A stretch of DNA of 64,000 nt from Morella rubra (taxonomy: Eukaryota > Streptophyta > Magnoliopsida > Fagales > Myricaceae). Each line of letters starts with the position of its first letter. The stretch's first letter is position 1. The translations under genes and the position numbers were made by a program. The notes under the pieces are model-generated. The model made no database searches. It was not told the DNA's origin and worked only from the letters and a program-made list of their open reading frames with translations. Shown here piece by piece: positions 48,659 through 59,699 of the stretch. The stretch covers positions 35,783,025 through 35,847,024 of the forward strand of contig CM025855.1 of NCBI GenBank assembly GCA_003952965.2, written 5' to 3'.

Positions 48659-51600
48659 TCAATCACAAAAACAGAGACATATTTGACATACCATAGGAAA
48701 TTCCTGAGGTATATCTAGTGTTGTTCCTTCCACCTCATTTCTAAACCACGTCAAATCATCGTGTACATTCTCGATGTTTTGCTCAACGTTGAAATTGTAA
48801 GGTTCATTTTCACAGTAGTCATCTATGTCGTCATCATTACCAGCATCAAACACATCTCTTGGTTTGGTCTTGACAACTACTTCCCAATTTGGATGTCTTT
48901 CATCTGCTACATAGTATACTTGAGATGCTTGTGGTGCCAAAATGAATGGATCATCGCTTAATCGATCTCCAGTATGCACTAAACGCGAAAAATTAACAAG
49001 TTCGAATCCAAACTCATCAACTTTATATCCCCTACCAATAGCTGTATCAACCCAATCACATTTGAATAGTACAAAACATTCTTCACCAAAATAGTTTAAC
49101 TCAATGATACTTATAATTCGCCCGTAATATGTGGTGCCCCCTTCAACAGTCACACATACTCCACTATTTTGAGTTGTTCTGCCTATTTCATTGTCTTTTG
49201 TACGAAATTTCACACCATTATATACATATCGGCTAAATGATCTAGCTTCGGGGTTTGGACCTTTAGCAAGCCATCGAACTCTATTTGGAAGTTGATGCTT
49301 CATCATCTCGTCCATATTTTGTACCTATTTTCCTCGAACAACAAGTCAAGATTAAACTAATTGTAAGTTTCAAAGTAATCAGCCAATACAAAACATTTTA
49401 AACATAACACATACATAGTTTCGAAACCAGTCACAAAATTCATCCCTATGCATCTTATCGATGACATAATCTGTGGTCGACTACTACGATTTCTTGCCTT
49501 CAATCGCTCCTTATGCATTCTACACATCGACCACCAATTCTCGTCAAATTAATTTCACCATCGATAAAAACATGTTGAATGAAATAGTTAGAAGTGTAAC
49601 ATCACTTACGTGCGAATTTGAATTAACTCATCGCAATTAAAAAGGATATATCGATGAGCCTGCATGCATGTTTTCATATCAAGACGAACAAATGATATTC
49701 CTCCCATAGTATCGTCTACATTTCTTGGTGATCTATTAAAGATCGTTGGGACTGATTCTAAATATCTTGAACAAAATGTTAAGCATTCATCTGCTATATA
49801 TCCTTCAGCAATAGAGCCTTCAGGTGCGGCCGTGTTGCGCACGTAAGATTTGAAACGGTGCATGCACCTATATCAATAATATTAGACTTTATTAAATACA
49901 ACACGTGCAAAGAAACGTGATATAACATATCTCTATAATTCATATTACCTTTCAATAGGATACATCCACCGAAGTTGAACCGGTCCACCCATCTTACATT
50001 CTGCAACCAGATGTACGACCAAGTGCACCATAACAGTAAAGAATGCAGGCGGAAATATCCTTTCAAGTTGACACAATGTTATAGGGATTTGAGCCTCAAG
50101 TCGATCTAAGTCCTCTATCCGTAATGTTTTGGAACAAATTTCTCTAAAGAAACATGCCAATGAGATCAAAGGAGAACAAACCATGCTTGGCAATGATCTT
50201 CGTATTGCAATAGGCATCAAATGCTGCATCAAGATGTGACAGTCATGACTCTTCAAACCTATGATATTACGTTGTTGAAGCTTGACACAACGTGATATGT
50301 TCGAAGCGAAACCATCCGGAAATTTCGCATTCTTTATCACTTTTAGAAAGCATTCTTTCTCTTCGCGAGTCATTGAGTAGCAAGCACCAGGCAAATGAAC
50401 CTTTCCTGCATCAGTGATCTTTGGATGGAGATCATGTCTTATTCCCATGCTTTGTAAGTCAAGACGTGCCTTATAGTTATCTTTTGTCTTCCCGTCCACA
50501 TCTAACAATGTACCAATGATATTGTCCATTACGTTTTTCTCTATATGCATGACATCTAGATTATGGCGTAACATGTTATCCTTCCAATAAGGCAATGTGA
50601 AGAAAATACTTTGCTTCTTCCATACACTTGACTCAAAATGTAAAGTACCCTGTAATTCCCTGAAAATGTCATCACCGGTCATAAAATAGGGTGGTGGAGT
50701 CATTTCATAAGTACCGTCAAATGATCTTTGATCTCTTCTCCACCTATGATTTAATGGTAAGAACCGTCTATGCCCCATGTAGCAAAATTTTCTACCATTA
50801 TCCAACCACCGTGACCAAGTCTGATACATACAACATGGACATGCAAGACGTCCCTTTGTACTCCATCCAGAGAGGTCACCATATGCAGGAAAATCGTTAA
50901 TTGTCCACATCAATGCCGCACGCATCTTAAACATATCTTTCGTAGCAATGTCATAAGTATCTAATCCAACATCCCACAACTCTTTTAACTCTAATATCAA
51001 TGGTTCTAGATATACATCTATCTTGAAAGAAGGAGATTTCGGTCCAGGAATAAGTAATGACAACATTAAAGATGAACGTTTCATGCACATCCAAGGAGGC
51101 AAGTTATATGGTACTAATATCACTGGCCATGTGCTATGACTAGTGCTCATGTTCCAAAAGGATTAAACCCATCCGCTGCTAACCCAAGCCTAACATTACG
51201 AGGATCAGAAGCAAAATCAGCATACTGTGCATCAAATGCCTTCCAAGCTTGACCATCGGCCGGATGCCTTAACAACCCATCATTTGCACGTCCATCGTGA
51301 TGCCATTTCATATGAGAAGCAGTTTTTGAGGACATGAATAATCTCTGCAAGCGGTGCTTTAAAGGAAACCACCGCAAAACTTTCATCGGTTTTTTCTTCG
51401 ATCTCTTAGATGATCCACCTTCATTCGTGAGAAAATATTTCCCTCCCCATTGCCCTTCCATTTTGAAGCTCCGCACTTTGAACAAACTTCTAATTTCTCA
51501 TTCTCATTCCAAAACAACATACAACCGTTTGGACAAACAGGAATCTTTTCATATCCAAGTCCTAACCCTTTCATGTATTTTTTAACTTCATAAGTGTCCT

Positions 51601-52191
51601 TCGGTAATTTTGCACCCGCAGGGAGCATATCACCCAGTGTTTGGAGTAACCACGTAAAAGAGGTATTACTCCATCCTCCCATGCACTTCAAATGATATAA
51701 CTGTACAACAGCAGTTAACTTACTAAATTTTATGCACCCTTCATACAAAGGTTCGTCTGCATCTTTAAGCATGTCATAAAACTTTGCAGTATTTTCAGTA
51801 GGAAGTGGATCTCGTTGTTCTCGTACATTATGGGATTGTGTTTCCGGTACTAATGGAAATACCTCGTGTAATAGTTCATGCATCCCAGATGAGGGTTCAC
51901 ACATTTCATTATCCCAACAGAAATAGAAGGATGACTAGATGCTGCCCTATCTCGCAATTCACCATGCGCAAACCAATAATCGTAACCCGGAGACATCCCA
52001 TATTGGACCAAATGATCATGTACCGTACTGATGTTATACCTCTTGTAATTGACGCACTTTACACAAGGGCAACAAATTCTCTCATCACTACCCATACTCT
52101 TAGATGCAAAACCCAGAAACTCATTGACTCCCAACACATATTCACTTGTCCCGCGTTTCTTTTTCATCCAACTCTTGTCCATGAGCGACAA
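48659..52191 (-). pseudogene. CACTA transposase gene, tnp2 type (TNPD-like), frameshifted
   Basis: Domains run in the family order. First is a transposase-associated N-terminus (MDKSWMKKKRGTSEYVLGVN, CPCVKC, DHLVQYGMSPGYDYWFAHGE; 52182-51930). The tnp2 domain follows (FSKLTAVVQLYHLKCMGGWS near 51700; VLRWFPLKHRLQRLFMSSKT near 51370; GLAADGFNPFG near 51160; PPYFMTGDDI near 50680; RHNLDVMHIEKNVMDNIIGT near 50570). Then DUF4218 (LPSMVCSPLI to 49945, spliced to FKSYVRN and EGSIAEGYIADECLTFCSRY at 49606-49863) and finally DUF4216 (RFRTKDN-type region, 48659-49315). Frameshifts lie near 51930, between 51383 and 51485, and at 51150 (one base lost in the FNPFG/MSTS junction). The intron at 49944-49864 splices cleanly (donor AAAG|GTAATATG). 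It would catalyse excision and insertion of the element if intact. Confidence 0.85.
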
Positions 52192-52779
52192 TAATAACTA
52201 TATGAAATGCAACAAAAAAGATTATGCATAATTTAATGTTTTTCACATTTTATCAAGATTTTTCAATTAACAATAACATAGATTAATAAAACAACACACG
52301 TAACGAACATCATATAACAATTACCCCTCCAATCTCCAATAAACTCCACAGAACCAACAACAAATAATAGTTAGCCCTACCCTCCGCCTTCCAACAGAAC
52401 CCACAAACACCAACATTTCCAATAAACTCCACAGAACCAACAACAAATAAAAGTTAGCCTACCCTCCGCCTTCCAACAGAACCCACAAACACCAGCATCT
52501 TCAACAATAGTTAGTTATTCCGTCCACCTTCCAATAAAATCCACAAACTCTAATCTCTAAAAAAAAAAGGAAAAAAAGAACAAACAATAGTAATTGACGA
52601 AGAGATTCAAAATACCACTGACCTGTGAAAGAGTAATATGTGAATGGCAAGTCACCTAGTGTCCCTCAATCACAGTTACGAAAACCACGGTAGTTGAGAC
52701 TATTGAGTTCAACTGTGAAAGAAATTTAAAAATAGATTTTTAATAAAGATACCTGGTCCAAAAAAACATAGTAAAAACA
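52192..52779. other. 5' non-coding part of the CACTA element
   Basis: Upstream of the transposase start. It contains an imperfect direct duplication (CTCCACAGAACCAACAACAA at about 52344 and 52427, with following sequence shared for about 80 bp). No ORF of interest. Confidence 0.6.
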
Positions 52780-53350
52780 GCGGACTTTTGGACATCAATA
52801 AATTCATACATTCCAATTCATATATTTCAGCAACCAATTCATACAAATTCATATATTTTAATTCATATATATTTTCAGCAATCAATTCATATATATTTTC
52901 AGCAATCAATTCATACAACCAATTCATATATTTCACAATAAATTCATACATTTCATATTTTTCAGCAACCAATTATATATTTTAATTCATAATTCATATA
53001 TTTTAATTCATACAAAACAAAAAATAATTTTCAGCAATCAATTCATATACATTTTCAGCAATCAATTCATATATTTTCAGCAATCAATTCATATATATTT
53101 TCAGCAATCAATTCATATAATTTTCAGCAATCAATTCATATAATTTTCAGCAATCAATTCATCAATTCATATATTTTCAGCAATCAATTCATACAAAACA
53201 AAAAATATATTTTCAGCAATCAATTCATACAAACCAATTCATATATTTTCAATAATAAATTCATTCAATTCATATATTTCAGTAACCAATTCATATTTTT
53301 CAGCAACCAATTCATACATTCCAATTATATTTTCATCCATATTTTCAACA
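52780..53350. repeat. AT-rich minisatellite inside the CACTA element
   Basis: About twenty degenerate copies of a 20-26 bp unit of the form TTCAGCAATCAATTCATATA, with variable spacing. The short ORFs across it (Asn/Ser/Tyr-rich or Tyr-Glu-Leu repeats) are artefacts of the period. Confidence 0.85.
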
Positions 53351-53639
53351 ACCAATTCATATAATAGTATAATACAACAAGTCAACAACAAATTCATAAG
53401 TCAACACTCCAACAAAACCAATCTCCAATCTCCAACAAAATCAATCTCCAACACAACAAAACCCAATAATCCAATTCATAAGCCCTGACCTCCAATCTCC
53501 ATATAATTAACTTCATTCATATTTTATAAAATACAAAAATATATATTGAGTCTAAGTCACTGACCTGAACAGCAATGCAAAACCAACACAATTGAATTAT
53601 TTTGTAAATTTCTAACGGGGAGAGTTGAAATTCACGAAA

Positions 53640-54110
53640 TTAAAAGGGGAGGACATTTGAAGTGCGAATGGGAGGTGGGAGGCGCTGAAATTGGCTGAGG
53701 GGGCGGTGGGGGAGCTGAAACAAGTGGAGGGGGCGCGGTGGGGGGTGAAACTCGCGCGGGGGGGGGTTGAAGCTCACGGACGGGGCTGGCATGGGGGTGG
53801 GCTGAAACCCACGTGGAAAGAGGGCGGCCGGGGGGGTGACACTCACGGAGGGGCCTGAAAATCGTGGAGGAGGAGGGGGGTGATGAAATTTTCGGAGGGG
53901 GCCGGGGAGGGGCAGAAATCACGAGATGGGGGGGAGGGTGGGAGGTGAAATCGCGTGAGGGGCGCGGGGGGAGGGCAACGGTGGTGATTTGGGGGTGGGG
54001 GGGCGCTGTTGAAATGCCGAACGGGGAAGGAGGGAAAATCGCGCAGGGGGGGCGGGGGAAGAAGAAGGAGGAAGAAGAAAAGGGGGGGGGCGCGGGATGG
54101 GCAGCTAATT
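53640..54110. repeat. G-rich minisatellite near the right end of the CACTA element
   Basis: About 470 bp with dense G-runs on the plus strand (GGGGGGGTTGAA, GGGGGGGGCGCGGG), punctuated by TGAAA every 20-35 bp, as in GCTGAAA, GGTGAAA and CCTGAAA. Four or more G-runs within short distances give G-quadruplex potential. Read on the minus strand it gives a Pro/Ser-rich ORF (53632-53922) that is judged compositional. It lies between the right subterminal repeats and the transposase gene, so it is probably part of the promoter or leader. Confidence 0.85.
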
Positions 54111-54129
54111 TGCCCTAAACGCGCGTTTC

Positions 54130-54376
54130 ACTAAGCCTATAGGCGGTCAGTGACCGCCGCTATAGACTAAGTTGCGTGGTGCTTGATCTATAGCGGCGGT
54201 CATGACCGCCGCTATATCAACCGCTGCTACTTTGGTCTATAGCGGCGGTTTTTGACCGCCGCTATAGAGACCGCCGCTATATGTTTATTTTTCTGTTGCG
54301 GTTTTGATAAACCGCCGGTATATAGGGCATATAGCGGCGGTTTTGGTGACCGCCGCTAAAATGACCGCCGCTGTAG
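54130..54376. repeat. Right subterminal repeats of the CACTA element
   Basis: About 250 bp with palindromic pairs such as TATAGCGGCGG, a spacer, and CCGCCGCTATA, at about 54137-54167, 54191-54218 and 54239-54267, then single units up to 54373. The motif is the same as at the left end, mostly with the inner palindromes better conserved. Confidence 0.85.
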
Positions 54377-54395
54377 ACCTGTTTTTTTTGTAGTG

Positions 54396-54716
54396 GTTGC
54401 CTGCTTCAACCAAGAGAAGTTGAATGTAGAGGATCTCGAGGACAAGGTGGTCCTTACAACCATAGTCGCCAATTTGATACCCCTGGCAAAAACCTCCAAA
54501 TACCTTCGGAAAAATTATAGAGGCATATGAACGCAGAAGACATGGACCTCGCCCGTCAAGGACAAGCTCTTGAGTTTGAAGGCGAACTGGCCATAAAGAG
54601 GAAGGAGGCAACCACCGTTAAAGTCTGGTACCTAAGAAGGATAGAACAATTGAAGCACGAGCGGACCGATCGATGCTTCATTTTACATCGCTCAATGCTC
54701 CTACAGGAAAGATTAG
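54396..54716 (+). pseudogene. Ty3-gypsy gag remnant, right part
   Basis: Immediately after the CACTA element and its GTT duplication the gag frame resumes with FNQEKLNVEDLEDKVVLTTI and then KYLRKNYRGI. A related stretch, MNAEDMDLARQG (54527 onward), follows. These are the gag motifs that come right after the DYV with which the left part ends, so left and right parts are one ancient gag. The frame fades near 54716 at a sequence TTAGGGCTGGGTAAAAA; nothing of pol follows. The element was therefore truncated, or another element begins there. Confidence 0.8.
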
Positions 54717-57700
54717 GGCTGGGTAAAAATTCTAGGTACTCTAGAAAATTTTATGTTCGATACCGGAATCGAGTACCATATTTCATGTTTTTTCTGGTTT
54801 TGGATTTTTTTTTTTTTAAAAAAGTTGACCTGGGTCAAAACAACCCAAGTCACTTAATCAAAGATTCATCACTCAAGAGTCAAGACCCCGACCCCCCTGG
54901 CCACCGCTCCTTCCTCCTAAAACCCTCACTGCCTCTTGCCTGCATCGATTTCCCTCCCTCTCTCTCTCTCTTGCCGTTGCTGCCATCTCTTCTCTACTCT
55001 ATCTTTGTCGAGTTTGGCCGGAATCACTCTTTGGGTCGAATATGTCTCTCTCACCAACGCGTGCAGAGTTTTGTAAATTTTTGGGGTGTTTGTTTGCCAA
55101 AATTTTGAGGAATATTCCTGAAATTTTAGAAATCTTTACTTTATTGAGATTTATTGGGTTTGTGAAAAGTGAAGTGTGTATGTGTAAAAATTAAAAATTT
55201 TAGAGTGTGTTTGTTTTGCTGAAAATTTCCATGTCCCAAAATATTGAGGAAACAAACGGTACCTTTGTCTAACCTAAGCATGATGGATGGTTGATCTCTT
55301 TAAACTGCTTCAGGGTTTGATTTGGGGATTTGAATCATTTAATTTTGATTGGCAGATTCCACCATTTGAGATTTAGGGTTGATCTATTTAGGAGCCGAAT
55401 CTCTTTCTCTCTCTCCAAGGTATGGTTAATTTTGTCTAACCTAAGCTGCTAAGCATGAAGGCTAATCTCTATTTGAATTGCTTTAGGATTTGATAAATTG
55501 GGAATTTGATTGGCAGATTCGGAATTTAGGGCAGACTGAGGATTTAAGGCTTTAATTGGAATTTGGTCTATGTTGACTCTCAATTCTTAAGAAAATTACG
55601 TGCATTATGATAGAGTGATCAGATTGCAGGTGTATGCTAATGGGTTGAATGCATTACTTTTTTAAAAAATCTTTGTAATGGAATTTTTTTTTTAACATAG
55701 CTGTTAATTTTAAAGAATATTGAAATATTGAGAAATTGAATGAATGAATTCTCTTTTCATTCGTGTTGACGTTTTGAGAAATAAATTTAAATAAAGAAGT
55801 TACAATAATTACGTAAGGAAAGAAAGCTATGAAAGGCTAAAATAGCTGTACTACGGCTATATACATTCCTAATAGGGTGACTAGTCAAATATGTTGAGAG
55901 GGAGAGATTGTGATCAATTAGCCAGCTGTATTTTCTTTTGGTGCAGAATCTGCAGTTTTTACAAATTTTATTTTGTTGTTTGTGCTTAGATTCTTTATTA
56001 TGGCCAAAAAAGTATTTTGAGCCCAAAAAAAAATCCGAACAAAAAAGCCTACTTATTGAACCGAAATAAAAATAGTGGTTCGGGTGCATTTTTGTACATA
56101 TATTGTCTTCATTGAGTATAAAAAAAATGATTGTTAGCTGCTAGCTAGTTAAGCTAAAAGCCTTTGTATACATATATACAGTCGTGGACAATGATTCTAT
56201 TTCAGGAATTTCTCTCAACTGGTTTCTGAATTTTGCTGACAATCGTATGTATAAATGGCCATCGTCGGGTATCCTACAAATCTTTGGGAAATCATCACTA
56301 ACAATCGTGTTGCTTGCACTACACGTTCTCTAGCTAAAAGGTGAAAGCAAAGGATTGCTCTGTAGAAAAAAGGCAAAGAAATTTAAAATATTAGAAACCC
56401 TGTTGCTGTCTCTCATGTCCACTGGCTGATCTCTCTCTTAACTTTGTTGAAAATTTCTTGCTAAATTTTTCCTACCGGGGAAAAAGTTCATTAGACTGGG
56501 AAAGCGGTACCATGGGGAACAAGCTCAGAAAGCTGTTGGGGTTTTATTCGCCTAATATGTTAGGTGTAGATGTTTGAGCTTGCGAATCTTGACCAAATAA
56601 CTCATTTGATCAAAGGGTTCATGAACCAAAAAGAAAAGGAAGAAATTAACGATCCAAAAAGTTCAATGGGTCTGGAATCATTGGTAGCTATAACCACTAC
56701 AGACTCTACAGTCACGTCAAAATAAGTGGTTGCATTGAAAATTGAGGCAATCAAGATGACTTTCCACCGGCACAATGAGATTTAGGAGAAAGACGAAGCC
56801 CCCACCTCGTGATCATCTCTTGCCTTTTCCAATTCCCAATTCAGATCCAGTACTTGGAAGCAAGCAAGAGGAAAGGGTTTCGTTTGGAATCTGGGCCCTA
56901 TAATGCGCCTCCAAATATTTAGATGGGAAAAGCTAACTCCACCAAATAACCTTTGTGTCTGCCTCAAATTAATTGGTGGTTTGGTACAATCTAAATGCTT
57001 TTCATCGATCGACAACCAATAAGCTCGTGCCATGTAGTGAACCTTGTGTTGTACACGTCAAAGTCACTCAACCTCAGGCTTCAACAGCTATGCCTTTTGG
57101 TTTCTCTCCTTGCGTGGAGAGTGGGTTTCGAGGATATTTCCCGAGTCAGCAAAAGAAGTTATCACGAGGGAGTGGAAGAATTTCCATCTCTCTCTCTCTC
57201 TCTCTATAATCAATTGATTTGTTACTACCGTCTACAGAGTGTACTTCAAATGTAGAAATTTTAGTATAATACTTAGACGTGCGGTGCCAATTGCACATAC
57301 AACCGGAAGCATGTGAACCTAAAAAATTGTAGACTTGAGGGGTCAGATCCTTATGATTTAATTCGACTCTTTATATTATTTCATATTTAATTAGTACTAA
57401 TGTAATAGTTAAAAGGACAAACCTTCAACATTATTTAATATTTTAACTGAGTGCTAACTCAATAGTTTATAAGGAAAATTTTTTAAACAAATTGTATTTA
57501 AAAAATGGCTTGGATTGAATTTTGTACTCTTTACAAACGAGTCATTGATGAACCGTTATATTTGTTCATGACGGGTGCATGTAACACTCTCTCTATGAAT
57601 TAAGGGTTAACTATGAGGAAAACTTTCTCTTATAATTAATTAGTCTTAATTTTTTTAAATAATTGAATACTTAATTGAGAAATATGTTGGAAAGTCCTCA

Positions 57701-58113
57701 TTGCTCGTTTTCATGGAGCAGCTTAACGTACTAGTTTTGGATCAGCCATTAGGAGTAAAGTACAGATCATGTATGGCCTTTGCGGAGAATCCAAGCGGTG
57801 GATTTGTTTTCTTTTTACGCCTCTAGATAGCCAAAACAGAGTTTGGCAAGATCCAAGACACAAAAAAAAAAAAAAAAAAAAACACGAATTTCAACTAATG
57901 CAGGGCTGCTTCGATGAGATCATGCCGTTGGCATTCTTTATTCTCAAAGTAAGATTCAGATTTTCAGAGATGATGATATATATCCACTTTTATAGTTGAT
58001 ATAAATATAAGCATATAACCGAAAAGCCGAAAGGATCAACCGATTTTATTCATTTACAGAAAAACATTCATCAAAACTTGAGCCCATCCGACTACCCTTC
58101 ACTGTACGCATAA
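54717..58113. other. Intergenic DNA, no supported gene
   Basis: No gene was recognised. It includes a CT-rich tract with (CT)n at 54955-54971, an imperfect direct duplication of about 165 bp (55262 and 55430, both with TTTGTCTAACCTAAGC), a (CT)n run near 57190-57206 and an A-run near 57862-57880. The start at 54716 (TTAGGGCTGGGTAAAAA) resembles a hAT-type terminal repeat, but no partner end was found. Confidence 0.4.
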
Positions 58114-58492
58114 TTTAAATAAGGGGAAAATACATTTTTCACCCATGAATTACCATAGATTTTGCACTTTGCACCATAAATTACCAATTTTAACACATTG
58201 CACCCTTTAACTACCAATTTTTGACATTTTACACCATTTGTCAAATTTTCAAACTAAAATGACGATAATGTCCACTTTGCATATATTGAAGATATTGTTG
58301 TCAATTCATTAATTTCTCAAGGATATTATTGTCAAATGGAGGGAGCAAAGTGTTTAATATTAGTAGTTGGAGGGTGTAATGTGTCAAAGTGGGTAGTTTA
58401 AGGTGCAATGTCTTAAAGATGATAGTTTAGGGTGTAATGTGTCACTATCCCAGTAGTTTGTGAGTGAAAAATGTATTTTTCTCTTTAAGTAA
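58114..58492. mobile_element. MITE, Mutator-like, with 9-bp target-site duplication
   Basis: The element spans 58123-58483 (361 bp). The left end is GGGGAAAATACATTTTTCAC and the right end in reverse is GAGAAAAATACATTTTTCAC. The arms continue with TTGCACC and TTACACC phrases in both directions. Flanking 9-mers are TTTAAATAA (58114-58122) and TTTAAGTAA (58484-58492), one mismatch. It is non-coding. Structure and duplication length fit a non-autonomous Mutator-like element. Confidence 0.75.
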
Positions 58493-59699
58493 CGAGTTTT
58501 TGTTGGCGTGGAGAATTGAACTTGGGGAGGAGATGAACCCTTAGGGAGTCTTCTTGTAGACTGATAACATAATATTGTTAAGTACAAATATATCGACTTA
58601 ATCTTTTAAGTTGAGTGGTATCTATATATGATATATTATGAGCTCGCAAGAAGACTCTTTAAGATATTTATTTCTTAACAAATGGAATCAGAGTCCATGA
58701 TGTGATTCAAAGAGGATTTGTAAGATCGATAAAAGACACTTAAAACAGAGAAATGAGCAAAGTGTGCGGGGGCGAAGCACAAAGTGGATCAGAGGAAGGC
58801 CCAAGAGAAAAAAGCCTATTCGATCAAAGCTTCTATATGTTGGCTGAATAGGGGGATTGAAAAGACAAATAAGTTGTGCGCAAGGCACAAAATGGATCTT
58901 GAAAGAGGGATCCGAAGAGAAAAAGGGTCTAGTAGGATCGAGAGGCTTTTCACTCAAGGAGTGTGCTGTGTGGTGTGATCCATATAAGATAATCTGAAAA
59001 ATAAGCCCAAAAAAAAAGAAAAAAAAACTTCAGTAGAAGGAAGAGTGGACAGACTCGGGCAGGTGACCATTAATATTACTAACCAATCCTTGTCATGTTA
59101 CATGAATCCATAGTAATTAAAGTGAAAGCGAATGAAAACCGTCTATGATTTATATTCTTCGAACTTATAACGTGTCATTGAAGTCATTTATTTGACAGTC
59201 TGATAACCGCAAGATACATATAAATATATATATACACCTGTGACTAATTTACTTATTTTTATAACCAGAATAAGGTTTCAATTTTAGATGGAACCCCACT
59301 TTTCGCCCATATGATTTCCTTTTATATTATATCACTTGGGCCCTGGGGTATCATATGCATGTGCAATTATTGTAATTCTACCTTCTACACACATTATAGC
59401 ATTAGGCTCAACCAAGGCTGTTTCCTGTGAGGCTCCCGGGGGCCAAGTTTTTAATACGCATGGTGTAGAATTGTGACCACCTTTTTTTTTTTTTGGTCCT
59501 AAGCGTAGAATTGTGACCACTTGAGCATCGCAATGAGCCGTTTAAAAGTAGCTTTCTATCACTTTGGCCCTTGGTGATCCTTTTTTCCAAGTCTTTGCAC
59601 GAAAGACTAGAAGTCATCCAATAGGTTAACCACTCACCCAGTTCTCTCGCTCCCTCAACTCTTCCTTTCCATTTCTCCTCCTGCCCTCTCCCTAATGCC
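58493..59699. other. Intergenic DNA, possible decayed LTR junction
   Basis: TTCTTAACAAATGGAATCAGAGTCC at about 58671-58695 resembles an LTR 3' end followed by a methionine-tRNA primer-binding site (canonical TGGTATCAGAGC). Behind it, two imperfect direct copies of about 90 bp (phrases AAGCACAAAGTGGATC near 58775 and AGGCACAAAATGGATC near 58882) occur. No gene was found before 59700; the last 60 bp are CT-rich like a 5' UTR. Confidence 0.35.

Larger units (their letters stand above)
46011..54395 (-). mobile_element. Complete CACTA (En/Spm) transposon, 8385 bp
   Basis: The left end begins CACTACAGGAATAAAGG and the right end is TTTTTTTTGTAGTG, i.e. CACTACAAAAAAAA in reverse. The 3-bp duplication GTT flanks it at 46008-46010 and 54396-54398, the length expected for CACTA elements. 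Both subterminal regions carry many copies of AGCGGCGGT and its complement. The minus strand holds a tnp2-type transposase gene and, downstream of it, a Transposase_24/TNPA-like gene, the usual two-gene set. Frameshifts in both suggest it cannot move by itself now, but the intact ends could still be used by transposase made elsewhere. It sits inside the gag region of a Ty3-gypsy remnant. Confidence 0.95.

Noticed and set aside
53632..53922. Proline-rich minus-strand ORF resembling an extensin
   Set aside because: It is the complement of the G-rich minisatellite within the CACTA element; periodicity of the repeat explains it.
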